Source: Actinokineospora fastidiosa
GTDB lineage: Bacteria; Actinomycetota; Actinomycetes; Mycobacteriales; Pseudonocardiaceae
NCBI RefSeq assembly: GCF_014648415.1
Contig: NZ_BMRB01000001.1
Span: 806,001 to 870,000, forward strand
Reading direction: 5' to 3'
DNA: 64,000 nt
A program made the translations under genes and the position numbers. The notes beneath the pieces are model-generated. The model saw nothing but the letters and a program-made list of their open reading frames with translations. It had not been told where the DNA came from and made no database searches. Positions 1 to 8,000 of this stretch are shown here, piece by piece (within the stretch, counting starts at the first letter, position 1; each line of letters begins with the position of its first letter).

Positions 1-1
1 C

Positions 2-679
2 ACCCTGGTCCCGCAGAACGCCCCGGACGAGCGCGCCGACGACGTGTTCACCGTGGAGATCGGCGGGAAGGAGTTCCCGGCCCGGCCCGCGGTGCCCGGC
101 CAGCCGCTGATCCGCGGCGTGCGCTACCCGGTCGTGGCCGACCTGCCCGCCGACGCGCTGATCCTGCGCGCCGACGGCGAGACGCTGCCGCTGCGGGTGC
201 GCGGCCCGGCCCACCCCGGCCGCGCGGCCACCCGGGTCATCGCCGCGCACCTGGAGCTGACCCCGCGCCCCGGCGACCCGCCGCCGCTGGTCGCGCTGGA
301 CGTCGAGCCGCAGGAGCGCACCCGCCCCGCGCTGGCCCGCCCGGGCGCCGTCCTGCTGGACGCGGCGGGCGAGGCGCTGCCCGAGGGCGCGGTCGCCCCG
401 CGCGGCAGGCTGGTGGTCGAGGTGACCCTGGACGCGGTGGGCGGCCAGCAGATCGGCGGCGAGCTCGCGGGCCTGGCGGGCGTGGAGGTCCGGCTGGACC
501 GCACCCGCCTCGCGGGCATCCCGACGGTGGTCGACGGCCCGGGCATCGGCGGCACCTGGCGGATCGCCATCGACACCACGGCCCTGCCCGCGGGCAGGCA
601 CTCCATCGAGGTGCGCGCGGTCGGCGTGGACGCGCGCTCGGCGTTCGCCGTGGCGTACACGCCGTTCGAGCTGGCCTAG
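2..679 (+). CDS. C-terminal part of an unrecognised protein (5' end outside window)
   Basis: The reading frame is open from base 2 without a convincing start, so the gene begins upstream. The visible 225 residues are rich in Ala, Pro, Arg and Val, have no membrane segment and look like beta-rich extracellular or accessory domains (alternating short hydrophobic strands, for example around RLVVEVTLDAVGG). I do not recognise a family. Its TAG stop overlaps the stop of the convergent gene by 4 bp. Function unknown; only the presence of a coding frame is supported. Confidence 0.7.
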   Translation, partial: TLVPQNAPDERADDVFTVEIGGKEFPARPAVPGQPLIRGVRYPVVADLPADALILRADGETLPLRVRGPAHPGRAATRVIAAHLELTPRPGDPPPLVALDVEPQERTRPALARPGAVLLDAAGEALPEGAVAPRGRLVVEVTLDAVGGQQIGGELAGLAGVEVRLDRTRLAGIPTVVDGPGIGGTWRIAIDTTALPAGRHSIEVRAVGVDARSAFAVAYTPFELA

Positions 680-1308
680 ATCCGGGACGCGACGCCCGGG
701 TAGTCCACGACGATCCCGTCGCGGTCGACGCGGATGCGGGAGGTCGCGCCGCCGCGGGTCAGCTCGATCGTGGCGGAGTCGTCGTCCAGCGAGACCGTGC
801 GGTAGACGTGGCGGACCACCGACACCGACAGGTCGGGCAGGGACACCGACACCACGGGGATCTCGAACTCCCCCTCTTCGCGGTGCAGGCGCAGGTGGCG
901 CACCGGCAGGGTGGTGAAGGTGACCGCGCCGACGACGTCCACGGTGACCGAGCCGTCGAAGTCGGCGCGCTGGGACGTGCCGTCGTGGTCGACCAGCCAG
1001 AGGCCGTCCTCGGTGCGGCTGATGGACAGCTGGCGCTCGTGCTCGGCGGTCGTGGTGCGCAGCAGCACCCGGCCCGCGGCGTCGCTCTTGTCGACGGAGG
1101 CCTCGAAGGAGGCGCTGTAGGGCTCGGTCCCGATGTGCGGGTCGGCGGCGGCGACCAGGCGGCCGTAGACGCGCAGCCGGTTCTCGCCCATGAGCACGCG
1201 CACGGACTCCAGGCGGGCCGGGTCGGCGCCCTGCCAGGTGTGGACGACGGGTTTGCCGGAGCGGGCGGCCTCGGCCGCCCGCTCCGCGGGGATCTGTTCT
1301 GGAGTCAC
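676..1308 (-). CDS. Putative glycolipid-binding domain protein (DUF1089/PF06475-like)
   Basis: A 210-residue soluble protein. Its final third (HVYRTVSLDDD ... DRDGIVVDYPGVASRI) has the ending typical of the putative glycolipid-binding family (PF06475; Pseudomonas PA1994 type), in which a beta-rich single domain of about 190 residues ends in a V-DYPG motif. The length fits the family. The GTG start (1306-1308) overlaps the TGA of the upstream 73-codon gene as GTGA, so the two are probably translationally coupled. The family assignment is from memory of the motif and overall fold pattern. Ligand and role are unknown. Confidence 0.6.
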   Translation of the reverse strand: MTPEQIPAERAAEAARSGKPVVHTWQGADPARLESVRVLMGENRLRVYGRLVAAADPHIGTEPYSASFEASVDKSDAAGRVLLRTTTAEHERQLSISRTEDGLWLVDHDGTSQRADFDGSVTVDVVGAVTFTTLPVRHLRLHREEGEFEIPVVSVSLPDLSVSVVRHVYRTVSLDDDSATIELTRGGATSRIRVDRDGIVVDYPGVASRI

Positions 1309-1526
1309 GCCTTGTTACCTGGCTGGGGAGTGTCGGGGTTGTCGGGCCGGGGGTTCTCCGGCGTCCACTGCTGGATCCGGTCGACGGCCTGGTCGATCTG
1401 CTCGTCGTGGCCGAACTTGCGCTTGGCGAACTCGCCCGCCTTCTCGGCCGCGCTGTCGATCTTGTCGCCGTGCTGCTCCGCGAGGCCCTCGGCCCGCTTC
1501 TTCAGCTCGTTGAAGTCGATGCCCAC
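1305..1526 (-). CDS. Small MT0933/Rv0909-like antitoxin-family protein
   Basis: 73 residues with a GTG start chosen because GGAGGAGG lies 5 nt upstream; longer forms lack a ribosome site. The N-terminal half (GIDFNELKKRAEGLAEQHGD, then KIDSAAEKAGEFAKRKFGHD) is an amphipathic, charged helix pair like the MT0933-like antitoxin family (Mycobacterium Rv0909). The C-terminal 20 residues are Pro/Asn rich and probably disordered. No toxin gene adjoins it; the downstream partner is the glycolipid-binding-domain gene, coupled by a GTGA overlap. It may not act as an antitoxin here. Confidence 0.6.
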   Translation of the reverse strand: MGIDFNELKKRAEGLAEQHGDKIDSAAEKAGEFAKRKFGHDEQIDQAVDRIQQWTPENPRPDNPDTPQPGNKA

Positions 1527-1559
1527 TGCATCCTCCTCCACTTCGGCGAGCCCTTGGGC

Positions 1560-1565
1560 AGAGTA
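1560..1565 (-). promoter_or_regulatory. Candidate -10 (TACTCT) for the antitoxin-like/glycolipid-binding pair
   Basis: TACTCT on the minus strand lies 33 nt before the GTG start, within the 84-bp gap after the FUSC gene. It overlaps the loop of a weak hairpin (CCCTTTGGG ... CCCAAGGG). No clear -35 is visible. Confidence 0.3.
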
Positions 1566-1610
1566 CCCAAAGGGTCCCGCACAGCCCACTGCCGCAATGG
1601 CCGAACCTAC

Positions 1611-3500
1611 TCAGTCCGGCCGATCCCGCGACTCGGCGAGACCGGGGCCCCGCAGGACCCCGCGCACGGCGCGGACCTCGGCGGACACCCGATCGAGCGG
1701 CGGCTCGGCAGGCAGGTCGCGGGCCGTGGTCACCCGCTGCTCGCGGACGGCGGCCGCGGCGTCGCGCACCGCGTCGGCCAGGGTGGCGACGTCCGCGGGG
1801 GCCGCGGGACCGACGCGGGCGGCGGCGAGCACGGCGCCGGTGACGGCGTCGGTCAGCCGTTCCATCGTCATGATCACCGGCCACCACGCGGCGGCCTGCC
1901 TGCCCGCGTGGAACGGCTCGACCAGCGCCTGCTGGAACGTCGTCCGCAGGTCGGCCAGCGCGCGGTAGGCGGAGCGGCGCAGGTCGGAGCGGCGCGTCGG
2001 CCGCGGGCCCAGGGCGTCGGCGAGGTAGTCGGCGAGCAGGTCGAGCGCGTCGGCCAGGTCGGAGCCGACCCTGGGCTTGCGCGCGCCCGGCCAGAGCAGG
2101 TAGCCGAAGACGAGCACGATCGCGCAGCCCAGCGCGGTGTCCAGCAGCCGCGCGCCGACCAGGCTCCACTCGCCCGCGTTGGCCAGGTCGAGCTGCACGA
2201 TCACCAGCGGCGTGACGAACGTGCTGAACATGCCGTAGTTGCGCACCTGCCCGATCGGCAGGCACAGCGCGACCGCGGCCACGATGGGCACCAGCAGCCA
2301 GGCGGGCGGGTCCGCGGCCAGCAGCGCCGCGCCGAGCAGCACCCCGGCCGCGGTGCCCAGGCCGCGCAGCACCGCCCGGCCGAACACCGAGCCGAAGTCG
2401 GGCTTGAGCACGATGGCCACCGTCAGCGGCACCCAGAACGAGTGCTCCAACGGCAGCGCCTCCCCCGCGACGACGGCCAGGCCGACGCACAGGGCCAGCC
2501 GCGCCACATGCGACCAGGTGACCGCGCCGAGCGCGACGGTGTCCCACCACTCGCGGGCGCGCTCGCCGAGCGGGCGCTCCCGCTCCCGCCGGTCGGTGTC
2601 GTCGCCGCTGCGCCGGAACTCGGCGACCGCGCACAGGCCAGCGTGCAGCTGCCGCAGTGCGGGCCCGGCGTCCTCCGGCGGGTCGGGCGGCTCGGCCAGC
2701 GGCGTGCGCACGCGGATGCGCAGCGCGGCGTCGAACAGGTACGCGACCACGGTGGGCGGCGCGGGCCTTCCCGCGTTGACCAGGGCGACAGCCGCCTCGA
2801 TGACCGGCGTCGTCTCCGTCAGCAGGACGAACAGCCTGCGGTAGGACCAGTCCCGGCCCGCGAGCCGCGACCGCGCCTCCAGGAGCGCGTCGTAGGCGCG
2901 GTCCAGGGCGGCGGTGAGCCTGCGGCGGGCCACCCTGGCCTGTTCGGTGCCGCTGGCCGCCAGCATCGCCGCCAGGTCCTCGTACACCTCGGCGACGGCC
3001 TCGCGCTCCACCGCCGCCCCGCGCACCGGCCACGCCGCCAGCGCCAGCAGCACCGCGAACAGCGCTCCCGCGGCGAAGCAGCCCGTGGCCAGCCACGGGT
3101 CCGCCTGCTGGCCGGTGCCCACGGTGGCGAAGACGAGCAGCTGCAGCCCGGCCACCGACGCCGTGCTGCCCGACGCGCTGATGAACGCCGACGCGGCCGC
3201 CACGAGCACCAGCCAGGCCGGATGGACGTGGGTGCCGATGAGATAGCCGATCGCGCCCAGCACGGCGGCGGCGACCATCCGCTGGGCGCGGTGGGCGTAG
3301 GGGCCGTCGGTGTCGGCGAAGGTGACGCACAGGGCGCCGATCGACACCAGCACGCCGATCTCGCCGTGCCCGAGCGCCAGGCCCACGGCGATGGGCCCGG
3401 CGAGCCCGACGGCCGCGCGCGCCGCGCGCTTCCACGGGATCGGGACCGGGTTCTGGCTGAGCAGTCCACGGAGCCAGTGCGGGGCGGCCAGGTCGGTCAC
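1611..3500 (-). CDS. FUSC-family integral membrane protein (aromatic acid exporter type)
   Basis: 629 residues. There is a hydrophobic N-terminal block (about 28-165: several helices including the stretches AVGLAGPIAVGLALGHGEIG and WLVLVAAASAFISASGS), a long soluble middle (about 170-330, with ERERPLGER), then a second membrane block (about 335-455). This duplicated half-arrangement is typical of FUSC/YccS/AaeB-like proteins, which are proposed efflux components for aromatic acids or fusaric acid. The GTG start follows a TACGGT hexamer by 7 nt, so the mRNA is probably leaderless. It stands alone on its strand between two terminator-bounded units. Substrate unknown. Confidence 0.75.
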   Translation of the reverse strand: MTDLAAPHWLRGLLSQNPVPIPWKRAARAAVGLAGPIAVGLALGHGEIGVLVSIGALCVTFADTDGPYAHRAQRMVAAAVLGAIGYLIGTHVHPAWLVLVAAASAFISASGSTASVAGLQLLVFATVGTGQQADPWLATGCFAAGALFAVLLALAAWPVRGAAVEREAVAEVYEDLAAMLAASGTEQARVARRRLTAALDRAYDALLEARSRLAGRDWSYRRLFVLLTETTPVIEAAVALVNAGRPAPPTVVAYLFDAALRIRVRTPLAEPPDPPEDAGPALRQLHAGLCAVAEFRRSGDDTDRRERERPLGERAREWWDTVALGAVTWSHVARLALCVGLAVVAGEALPLEHSFWVPLTVAIVLKPDFGSVFGRAVLRGLGTAAGVLLGAALLAADPPAWLLVPIVAAVALCLPIGQVRNYGMFSTFVTPLVIVQLDLANAGEWSLVGARLLDTALGCAIVLVFGYLLWPGARKPRVGSDLADALDLLADYLADALGPRPTRRSDLRRSAYRALADLRTTFQQALVEPFHAGRQAAAWWPVIMTMERLTDAVTGAVLAAARVGPAAPADVATLADAVRDAAAAVREQRVTTARDLPAEPPLDRVSAEVRAVRGVLRGPGLAESRDRPD

Positions 3501-3507
3501 GGTCTAG

Positions 3508-3513
3508 ACCGTA
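3508..3513 (-). promoter_or_regulatory. Leaderless-type -10 (TACGGT) of the FUSC gene
   Basis: TACGGT on the minus strand is separated by 7 nt from the GTG start at 3500, and no Shine-Dalgarno sequence is present. This is the spacing expected when transcription begins at the start codon. Confidence 0.5.
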
Positions 3514-3517
3514 AACG

Positions 3518-3557
3518 GCCGAGTCCCCCGCCCGGGGAACCGGACGGGGGACTCGGC
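3518..3557 (-). terminator. Strong hairpin terminator after the thioester-domain gene
   Basis: Perfect 13-bp inverted repeat (GCCGAGTCCCCCG / CGGGGGACTCGGC, loop 14 nt) located 12 bp beyond the stop of the thioester-domain gene on its strand. There is no U tract, as is common in actinobacteria. Confidence 0.75.
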
Positions 3558-3569
3558 GTGGAGTGCGGG

Positions 3570-4760
3570 TCAGGCGGTCTTGCGGCGGCGCTGCCAGATC
3601 AGCGCGCCCGCGCCCGCGCCCAGCAGGCCGACGCCCACCAGGACCGGGACCAGGATGTTGGCGCCGGTGTCGGGCAGGTCGTCACCGGGGACCGGCGGCG
3701 CGGGGGTGGTGCTCGGCACCGGGGCCTCGGTCGTCGTGGACGGCGCGGGCTCGGTGGTGGTGGTCGGCGTGGTCGTGGTGACCGGCGCCTCCGCCCACTT
3801 GACGGCGGCCTCGGCCACGAGCTCGGTCTCCTCGGACTCGGCCACGATCAGCGACTGCGCCGGGCCCCTGCCCTCGCCGTTCTCGTGGTAGCCGTCCACC
3901 ACGAACAGCCGACCGATGTCCACCTTGGACAGCGTGGACAGCGCGAAGCCGCCCTCGCCCGCGGGCGCGTCCGCAGGGACGTTGACGAACAGCTCGGCGC
4001 CGTCGGCGACCTGGGCCGCGTCGGTGATCTTGGCGCGGTCCTTCGTGGTCAGCACCACGCCCTCGGGCAGGTCGGTGAGGACCTCGGCGATCTCGCCGTT
4101 GGTGGTCACCTTGAACGGGCCGATGGCCTCGCCCGCCTTGCCCTCGACCGCGTCGGGGTTGATCTCCAGCACCGGGGTCGGCTGCTCGCCCAGGTCCTCG
4201 GCGTTGGCGATCAGGTAGTCGTAGAGCGCCAGGATGTCCTGCTCGGCGTCGTCGCGGGCGGACGCGTCGTCGCGGTCGAGCTCGACGCCGTCGCTGAAGT
4301 GCCAGATGGCCGCCTGGGTGGCCGAGATGGCCTCGGTCTGCTCCAGGCCCGCCTCGCCCCACTCCAGGTCGAGCGCGTTCAGCTCCTGCAGCGACTTCGC
4401 CGGGAAGCCGTGGTGCAGGATCCACTTGATCTTGCCGCGGTTCGCGTGGAAGGGCGAGCCCGGGTTGGGGTAGGCGTCCCACGGGGTCTCGATCATGTCC
4501 CGCTGCTGGGTAGCGCCGACGTGGAACTCCACGCAGTAGACCTTGAGGTGGCCGCCACCGTTCAGGTCGAGGTGCAGCAGCGACGCCTGGTGCGGGTTCT
4601 TGTCGCTGCCCTTGATGTTGAGGCCTTCGCCCTCGATCTTCTTGCCCTCGCTGTTGTCCAGCCGCCCGCTCGCGGCCTCAGCGGCCGCGGGGAGCGCGGC
4701 GAAACCCATGAGAAGCGCGGTCGCCGCGACAGCGGCGCCAACACGACCCAGCTTGCCCAT
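3570..4760 (-). CDS. LPXTG-anchored thioester-domain (TED/TQXA) surface protein
   Basis: 396 residues. Signal peptide 1-29 (MGKLGRV then a hydrophobic core ending AAAEA). Residues about 60-190 form a class-I thioester domain: the bond-forming Cys is C76 in VYCVEF and the Gln is Q149 in TQAAIWHFSDG. These domains in Gram-positive surface proteins form an internal Cys-Gln thioester and can bind host or surface amines covalently. A beta-rich middle follows, then a Thr/Pro/Glu stalk (about 325-358), the sortase motif LPDTG (362-366), a membrane helix and RRRKTA. The ATG start has GAGAGGA 7 nt upstream. Transcription ends at the 13-bp hairpin. It is predicted to be attached to the cell wall by a sortase not encoded here. 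Confidence 0.88.
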   Translation of the reverse strand: MGKLGRVGAAVAATALLMGFAALPAAAEAASGRLDNSEGKKIEGEGLNIKGSDKNPHQASLLHLDLNGGGHLKVYCVEFHVGATQQRDMIETPWDAYPNPGSPFHANRGKIKWILHHGFPAKSLQELNALDLEWGEAGLEQTEAISATQAAIWHFSDGVELDRDDASARDDAEQDILALYDYLIANAEDLGEQPTPVLEINPDAVEGKAGEAIGPFKVTTNGEIAEVLTDLPEGVVLTTKDRAKITDAAQVADGAELFVNVPADAPAGEGGFALSTLSKVDIGRLFVVDGYHENGEGRGPAQSLIVAESEETELVAEAAVKWAEAPVTTTTPTTTTEPAPSTTTEAPVPSTTPAPPVPGDDLPDTGANILVPVLVGVGLLGAGAGALIWQRRRKTA

Positions 4761-4802
4761 GACTGTCCTCTCGGTCTGAGTGCCCCGACTGGCCCGCCCA
4801 AA

Positions 4803-4870
4803 TGATCAACTCACCCGAACTGGGGAATGATCAGCCGATCCGGCGATGGCGCACTCTACTGATCAGCCGA
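4803..4870. promoter_or_regulatory. Three TGATCA sites between the thioester gene and the 4992 gene
   Basis: TGATCA occurs at 4803, 4828 and 4860. The last two are part of an 11-bp direct repeat (TGATCAGCCGA at 4828-4838 and 4860-4870, 32 bp apart). A minus-strand TAGAGT (4854-4859) abuts the third copy and could be the -10 of the thioester-domain gene. The spacing suggests a regulator site, but this is inference. Confidence 0.35.
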
Positions 4871-4979
4871 ATTGGTCCGGACATCGGGGGGTGAATTCAC
4901 ACAAGACGGTCACTCGAACAGACCACGAGGCACTGAGGGCAACTTCGGGAAAGGGACTCTCGACCAGCGTCGCAAGGGC

Positions 4980-4985
4980 TAGGGT
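4980..4985 (+). promoter_or_regulatory. Leaderless-type -10 (TAGGGT)
   Basis: TAGGGT lies 6 nt before the GTG start at 4992, with no ribosome-binding sequence between. Confidence 0.5.
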
Positions 4986-4991
4986 CACGGC

Positions 4992-5777
4992 GTGCACACG
5001 GTGCCGCAGGAGCCGGAACCGCCCGCCTGGCACCAGGATCCGGGCGCGGCGGATCGAGACCGAACCGTGACGGAGCCGCCGTCGCGGCTGCCCGCGACAC
5101 TCGGCGTCCTGGCGATCATCGCAATTGTCGCCGCGGTTGTGGCAATTGTGATCGTGCACGGCGGTGGCGAACCCGGTGTCGCGGTTCCGGCGCCCTCGAC
5201 GACGGCTACCAGCGCAGGCCCGGCGGGCGATTCAGTGGTGATCGACAATCCGGACGCCCGGCTGTCCTATCGGCTGCCGTCGGGCTGGGTCGCCGAGCCG
5301 GATTCGGCGCCGGAGATCCTGGGCGTGCGGTTCACCGGAGCGGCCGCGTACGGCGGCTACGACTGCGGCGGGAAGGCGTACAGCCGCGCCGTCGTCTTCA
5401 GCGCGGCTGTCCAGAGCAGATCGGACAAGCGGCTGGACCTGCGCGAGACCGGACACCGCTTCGCCGCCGAGATCGCCGCGCGGTTCCTCGCCGCCCCCGA
5501 CACCGCGCCCACCGACGGCGAGATCACCGAATACGACGGCCACACAGGACTGGTGATGACGCTGCCGGTCACCATCCCCTCTGCCGACCCCGACTGCGAG
5601 GCCACCGAGGGAACGGTGACCGTCCTGGCGGTCGACCTGGACAACGCCACGGCGACCACCAAGCGCGGCATCGCGCTGCTGGTCCACGTCCAGGACACGG
5701 CGGGCGGCCCGGACGAGCCGGCCCCGCCGCCCGCCGCCGATGTCCAGGCGATCATCGACAGCCTCGCCGTCGACTAG
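4992..5777 (+). CDS. Membrane-anchored protein of unknown function
   Basis: 261 residues. A Pro-rich cytoplasmic N-terminus (about 1-33) is followed by one strong membrane helix (about 35-57, LGVLAIIAIVAAVVAIVIV) and an extracellular domain beginning with a short Ser/Thr/Ala linker. The external domain contains LSYRLPSGWVAEP near its start and paired cysteines, and resembles the many single-pass extracytoplasmic proteins of actinobacteria (DUF8017-like). Start chosen at GTG because of the TAGGGT-N6-GTG leaderless arrangement. Its TAG overlaps the stop of the convergent DUF885 gene by 4 bp. Function unknown. Confidence 0.65.
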   Translation: MHTVPQEPEPPAWHQDPGAADRDRTVTEPPSRLPATLGVLAIIAIVAAVVAIVIVHGGGEPGVAVPAPSTTATSAGPAGDSVVIDNPDARLSYRLPSGWVAEPDSAPEILGVRFTGAAAYGGYDCGGKAYSRAVVFSAAVQSRSDKRLDLRETGHRFAAEIAARFLAAPDTAPTDGEITEYDGHTGLVMTLPVTIPSADPDCEATEGTVTVLAVDLDNATATTKRGIALLVHVQDTAGGPDEPAPPPAADVQAIIDSLAVD

Positions 5778-7429
5778 CCCTGCCAGCCCCGCACGACCTC
5801 GTCGAGCACGGACAGCGGCAGCATCCCGTTGCCCAGCACGACGTCGTGGAAGCCGCGGATGTCGAACCGCTCGCCCAGCCGCGCCTCCGCCTCCCGCCGG
5901 ATGCGCTGGATCTCCAGCCTGCCGACCATGTACGACAGCGCCTGGCCCGGGTAGGCGATGTAGCGGTCGACCTCGGCGTTGATGTCCACCGCCGAGAGCG
6001 GGGTGTTCTCCCGCAGGTAGGCCACCGCCTGCTCGCGGCTCCAGCCCTTGGCATGCAGGCCGGTGTCGACCACGAGCCTGCCCGCGCGCATGGAGTCCAT
6101 GGCGAGCATGCCGATGCGCGCCACGTCGTCGGAGTACAGGCCCATCTCCTCGGCGAGGCGCTCGGTGTAGAGGCCCCAGCCCTCGGTGTAGGCGTTGACG
6201 TCGGCGATGCGCCGCAGCAGCGGCAGGTCCAGCTCCAGCGCGATGGTCAGCTGGAAGTGGTGCCCCGGCACGGCCTCGTGGAAGGCGGTCACCTCGGACA
6301 GGAACCGGTCGCGCTTCTCGGCCTCGTGGGTGTTGGCGTAGTAGACGCCCGGCCGCAGCCCGTCCATCGAGGGCTGCATGTAGTACGCGGCGGGCGCGCC
6401 CGCGGCCTCGTTGGCGGGGACCGCCTCGACCTGGCAGCGCTGGCTGGGCAGCCTGCCGAACCACTGCGGCGCCACCGCCTCGGCGCGCTCGATGCACGCG
6501 CGGGCGTGGTTGAGGAGTTCCTCCGCGCTGCTCCACCGCAGGGCCGGGTCCTCGATGAGCCTGCGGAAGATCTCGGCCTGGTCGCGCGTGCCGAAGACCT
6601 TCGCGCCCAGCTCGGCGTACTCCTCGCGCAGGCCCGCGATGATGTCGAGGCCGGTCTGGTGCAGTTCGTCCGGCGTGCGGTCGGTGGTGGTGTGCACGCG
6701 GACCATGCGCGCGTACGCGGCGTCGCCGTCGGGCAGCGCGCACAGGCCGGGTCGGTCGTCCGGGCGGCCGTGGGCGGCGATCTCGTCGACGAGCGCCTGC
6801 CGGTAGCGGGCGAACGCCGGGCGCACGACCTCGGCGACGACGCGCTCGCGCTCGGCCTCGAAGCCGCGGTCCTCGCCGGGCATGGCCTGGGTCAGCAGCG
6901 GGTCGGGCCCGTCGGCCAGGTACCGGTCCAGGTGCGCGACCGCGTTGTCCACCAGCCGCCGCACCGGGACCCGGCCTGCGGCGACGCCCTCGCGGTGGCG
7001 CTGGGCGTGCGCCTCGAGGTGGGCCGGGATGGCGCGGAGCCGGGCCAGGTACGACGTGGCGCGCTCGGCGTCGGGGAGCACGACCATCGGCAGGAACGAC
7101 AGCAGGCGGGCGGCCGGGCCGACGAACAGGTCGGTGACGGTGTGCTCGGCGAGCCGCGCGTCGATGGCGTCGACGACAGCCTCGGCCTGCTGCGCGACGA
7201 CCTTGACGGTGACGGCGTCCTGGCCGTCGACGTCGGTCACGGCGGCGGCGCGCTTGGCGATGTCGACGGCGGCGGCGCGGACGCGGGCCTCGGACTCGGC
7301 GCTGGGATCGGCCAGCCGCTCGTCGTAGCCGGGAACGCCGAGCAGTGTGGCGAACACCGGCTCGGCGCCGAACTTCAGGGTGGTCAGCTCGTCGGCCAGG
7401 GTGGCGGCCGTGTCGCCAGGGGTGGTCAT
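5774..7429 (-). CDS. DUF885-family metallohydrolase/peptidase
   Basis: 551 residues, the usual size for DUF885 (PF05960) proteins. Diagnostic motifs are in the C-terminal half: HEAVPGHHFQ (a helix with HExxxGH-like zinc ligands), followed by AYTEGWGLYTERLAEEMG and SMRAGRLVVDTGLHAKGWSREQA. Members are presumed zinc-dependent peptidases, several with arylesterase or peptide-hydrolase activity reported. No signal peptide, so cytoplasmic. The ATG at 7429 was chosen because TACTGT lies 6 nt upstream (leaderless). The stop overlaps the convergent gene's stop. Substrate unknown. Confidence 0.82.
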   Translation of the reverse strand: MTTPGDTAATLADELTTLKFGAEPVFATLLGVPGYDERLADPSAESEARVRAAAVDIAKRAAAVTDVDGQDAVTVKVVAQQAEAVVDAIDARLAEHTVTDLFVGPAARLLSFLPMVVLPDAERATSYLARLRAIPAHLEAHAQRHREGVAAGRVPVRRLVDNAVAHLDRYLADGPDPLLTQAMPGEDRGFEAERERVVAEVVRPAFARYRQALVDEIAAHGRPDDRPGLCALPDGDAAYARMVRVHTTTDRTPDELHQTGLDIIAGLREEYAELGAKVFGTRDQAEIFRRLIEDPALRWSSAEELLNHARACIERAEAVAPQWFGRLPSQRCQVEAVPANEAAGAPAAYYMQPSMDGLRPGVYYANTHEAEKRDRFLSEVTAFHEAVPGHHFQLTIALELDLPLLRRIADVNAYTEGWGLYTERLAEEMGLYSDDVARIGMLAMDSMRAGRLVVDTGLHAKGWSREQAVAYLRENTPLSAVDINAEVDRYIAYPGQALSYMVGRLEIQRIRREAEARLGERFDIRGFHDVVLGNGMLPLSVLDEVVRGWQG

Positions 7430-7435
7430 GGCCCG

Positions 7436-7441
7436 ACAGTA
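7436..7441 (-). promoter_or_regulatory. Leaderless-type -10 (TACTGT) of the DUF885 gene
   Basis: TACTGT on the minus strand, 6-nt spacer, then ATG. No Shine-Dalgarno sequence between them. Confidence 0.5.
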
Positions 7442-7449
7442 CGACAGCC

Positions 7450-7926
7450 TCACCCGGCCCGGTCGCGCCGCTCCTGCGCCCGCCAGCGGTCCAGCATGGC
7501 CTCGATCTCGCGCTGCAGGAACTCGAAGAAGCGGCGGCTGGTGTCCAGCCGCTCGGCTGCCGGGCCGGAGCCGAGCGTCTCCACGCCCTCGCGCAGCGCG
7601 GTGGTCCAGTTGTCGAGCAGCTTGTCGCGGTTGGTGAACGCCTCCATCCAGCTGTTCTCGCTGACCATGTAGTGGTCGCGCCGCTCCCCCGGCTCGCGGC
7701 CCTTCGCCACCAGGCCGACCTGGTCGAGGTAGCGCACGGCGCCCGACACCGCGGCCGGGCTCACGCCCAGCGCCGTCCCCAGCTCCGCTGCCGTCATCCG
7801 GCCGGAGTCGGTGGTCATCAGGCAGGCGAACACGCGCGCGGGCATCCGCGCCATGCCGCCCTCGGCCAGCAGGAGCGCGAACCGCTCCACGAACCGGGCC
7901 ACCGCCTGCGGGTCCTTCTCGGTCAC
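7450..7926 (-). CDS. MarR/GbsR-family transcriptional regulator
   Basis: 158 residues: a winged-helix domain with recognition-helix region TAAELGTALGVSPAAVSGAVRYLDQVGLV (about 45-73), a wing with GREPGERRDHY and a C-terminal dimerisation helix pair. The layout matches GbsR-like MarR proteins that sit beside ABC exporters. The GTG start has GGAGGTG upstream. It is divergent from the ABC transporter operon at 8001, and the 74-bp gap holds a palindrome overlapping the exporter promoter, so it most likely represses the exporter and itself. The inducer is unknown. Confidence 0.8.
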   Translation of the reverse strand: MTEKDPQAVARFVERFALLLAEGGMARMPARVFACLMTTDSGRMTAAELGTALGVSPAAVSGAVRYLDQVGLVAKGREPGERRDHYMVSENSWMEAFTNRDKLLDNWTTALREGVETLGSGPAAERLDTSRRFFEFLQREIEAMLDRWRAQERRDRAG

Positions 7927-7964
7927 TGCCCACCTCCGGCGGTGATATTAGCGGATTCCTAACG

Positions 7965-7993
7965 TTCACAAATTCGTGAATCCACTGTAGGTT
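7965..7993 (+). promoter_or_regulatory. Operator palindrome and leaderless promoter of the ABC exporter
   Basis: A 16-bp near-perfect palindrome TTCACAAATTCGTGAA (7965-7980) sits just upstream of a -10 TAGGTT (7988-7993), which is 7 nt before the ATG at 8001. A further GTGAA half-site follows at 7994-7998. A second short inverted repeat TTAG-N7-CTAA (7949-7963) lies nearer the MarR gene. The position over the -35 region suits repression by the divergent MarR/GbsR protein. Confidence 0.55.
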
Positions 7994-8000
7994 GTGAACC

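Noticed and set aside
1407-4805. Very long open frame (over 1100 codons) on the plus strand opposite FUSC and the thioester-domain gene
   Set aside because: It is an antisense shadow of high-GC genes: composition is repetitive Arg/Gly/Gln/Asp without a domain, and both minus-strand genes have clear motifs, starts and terminators.
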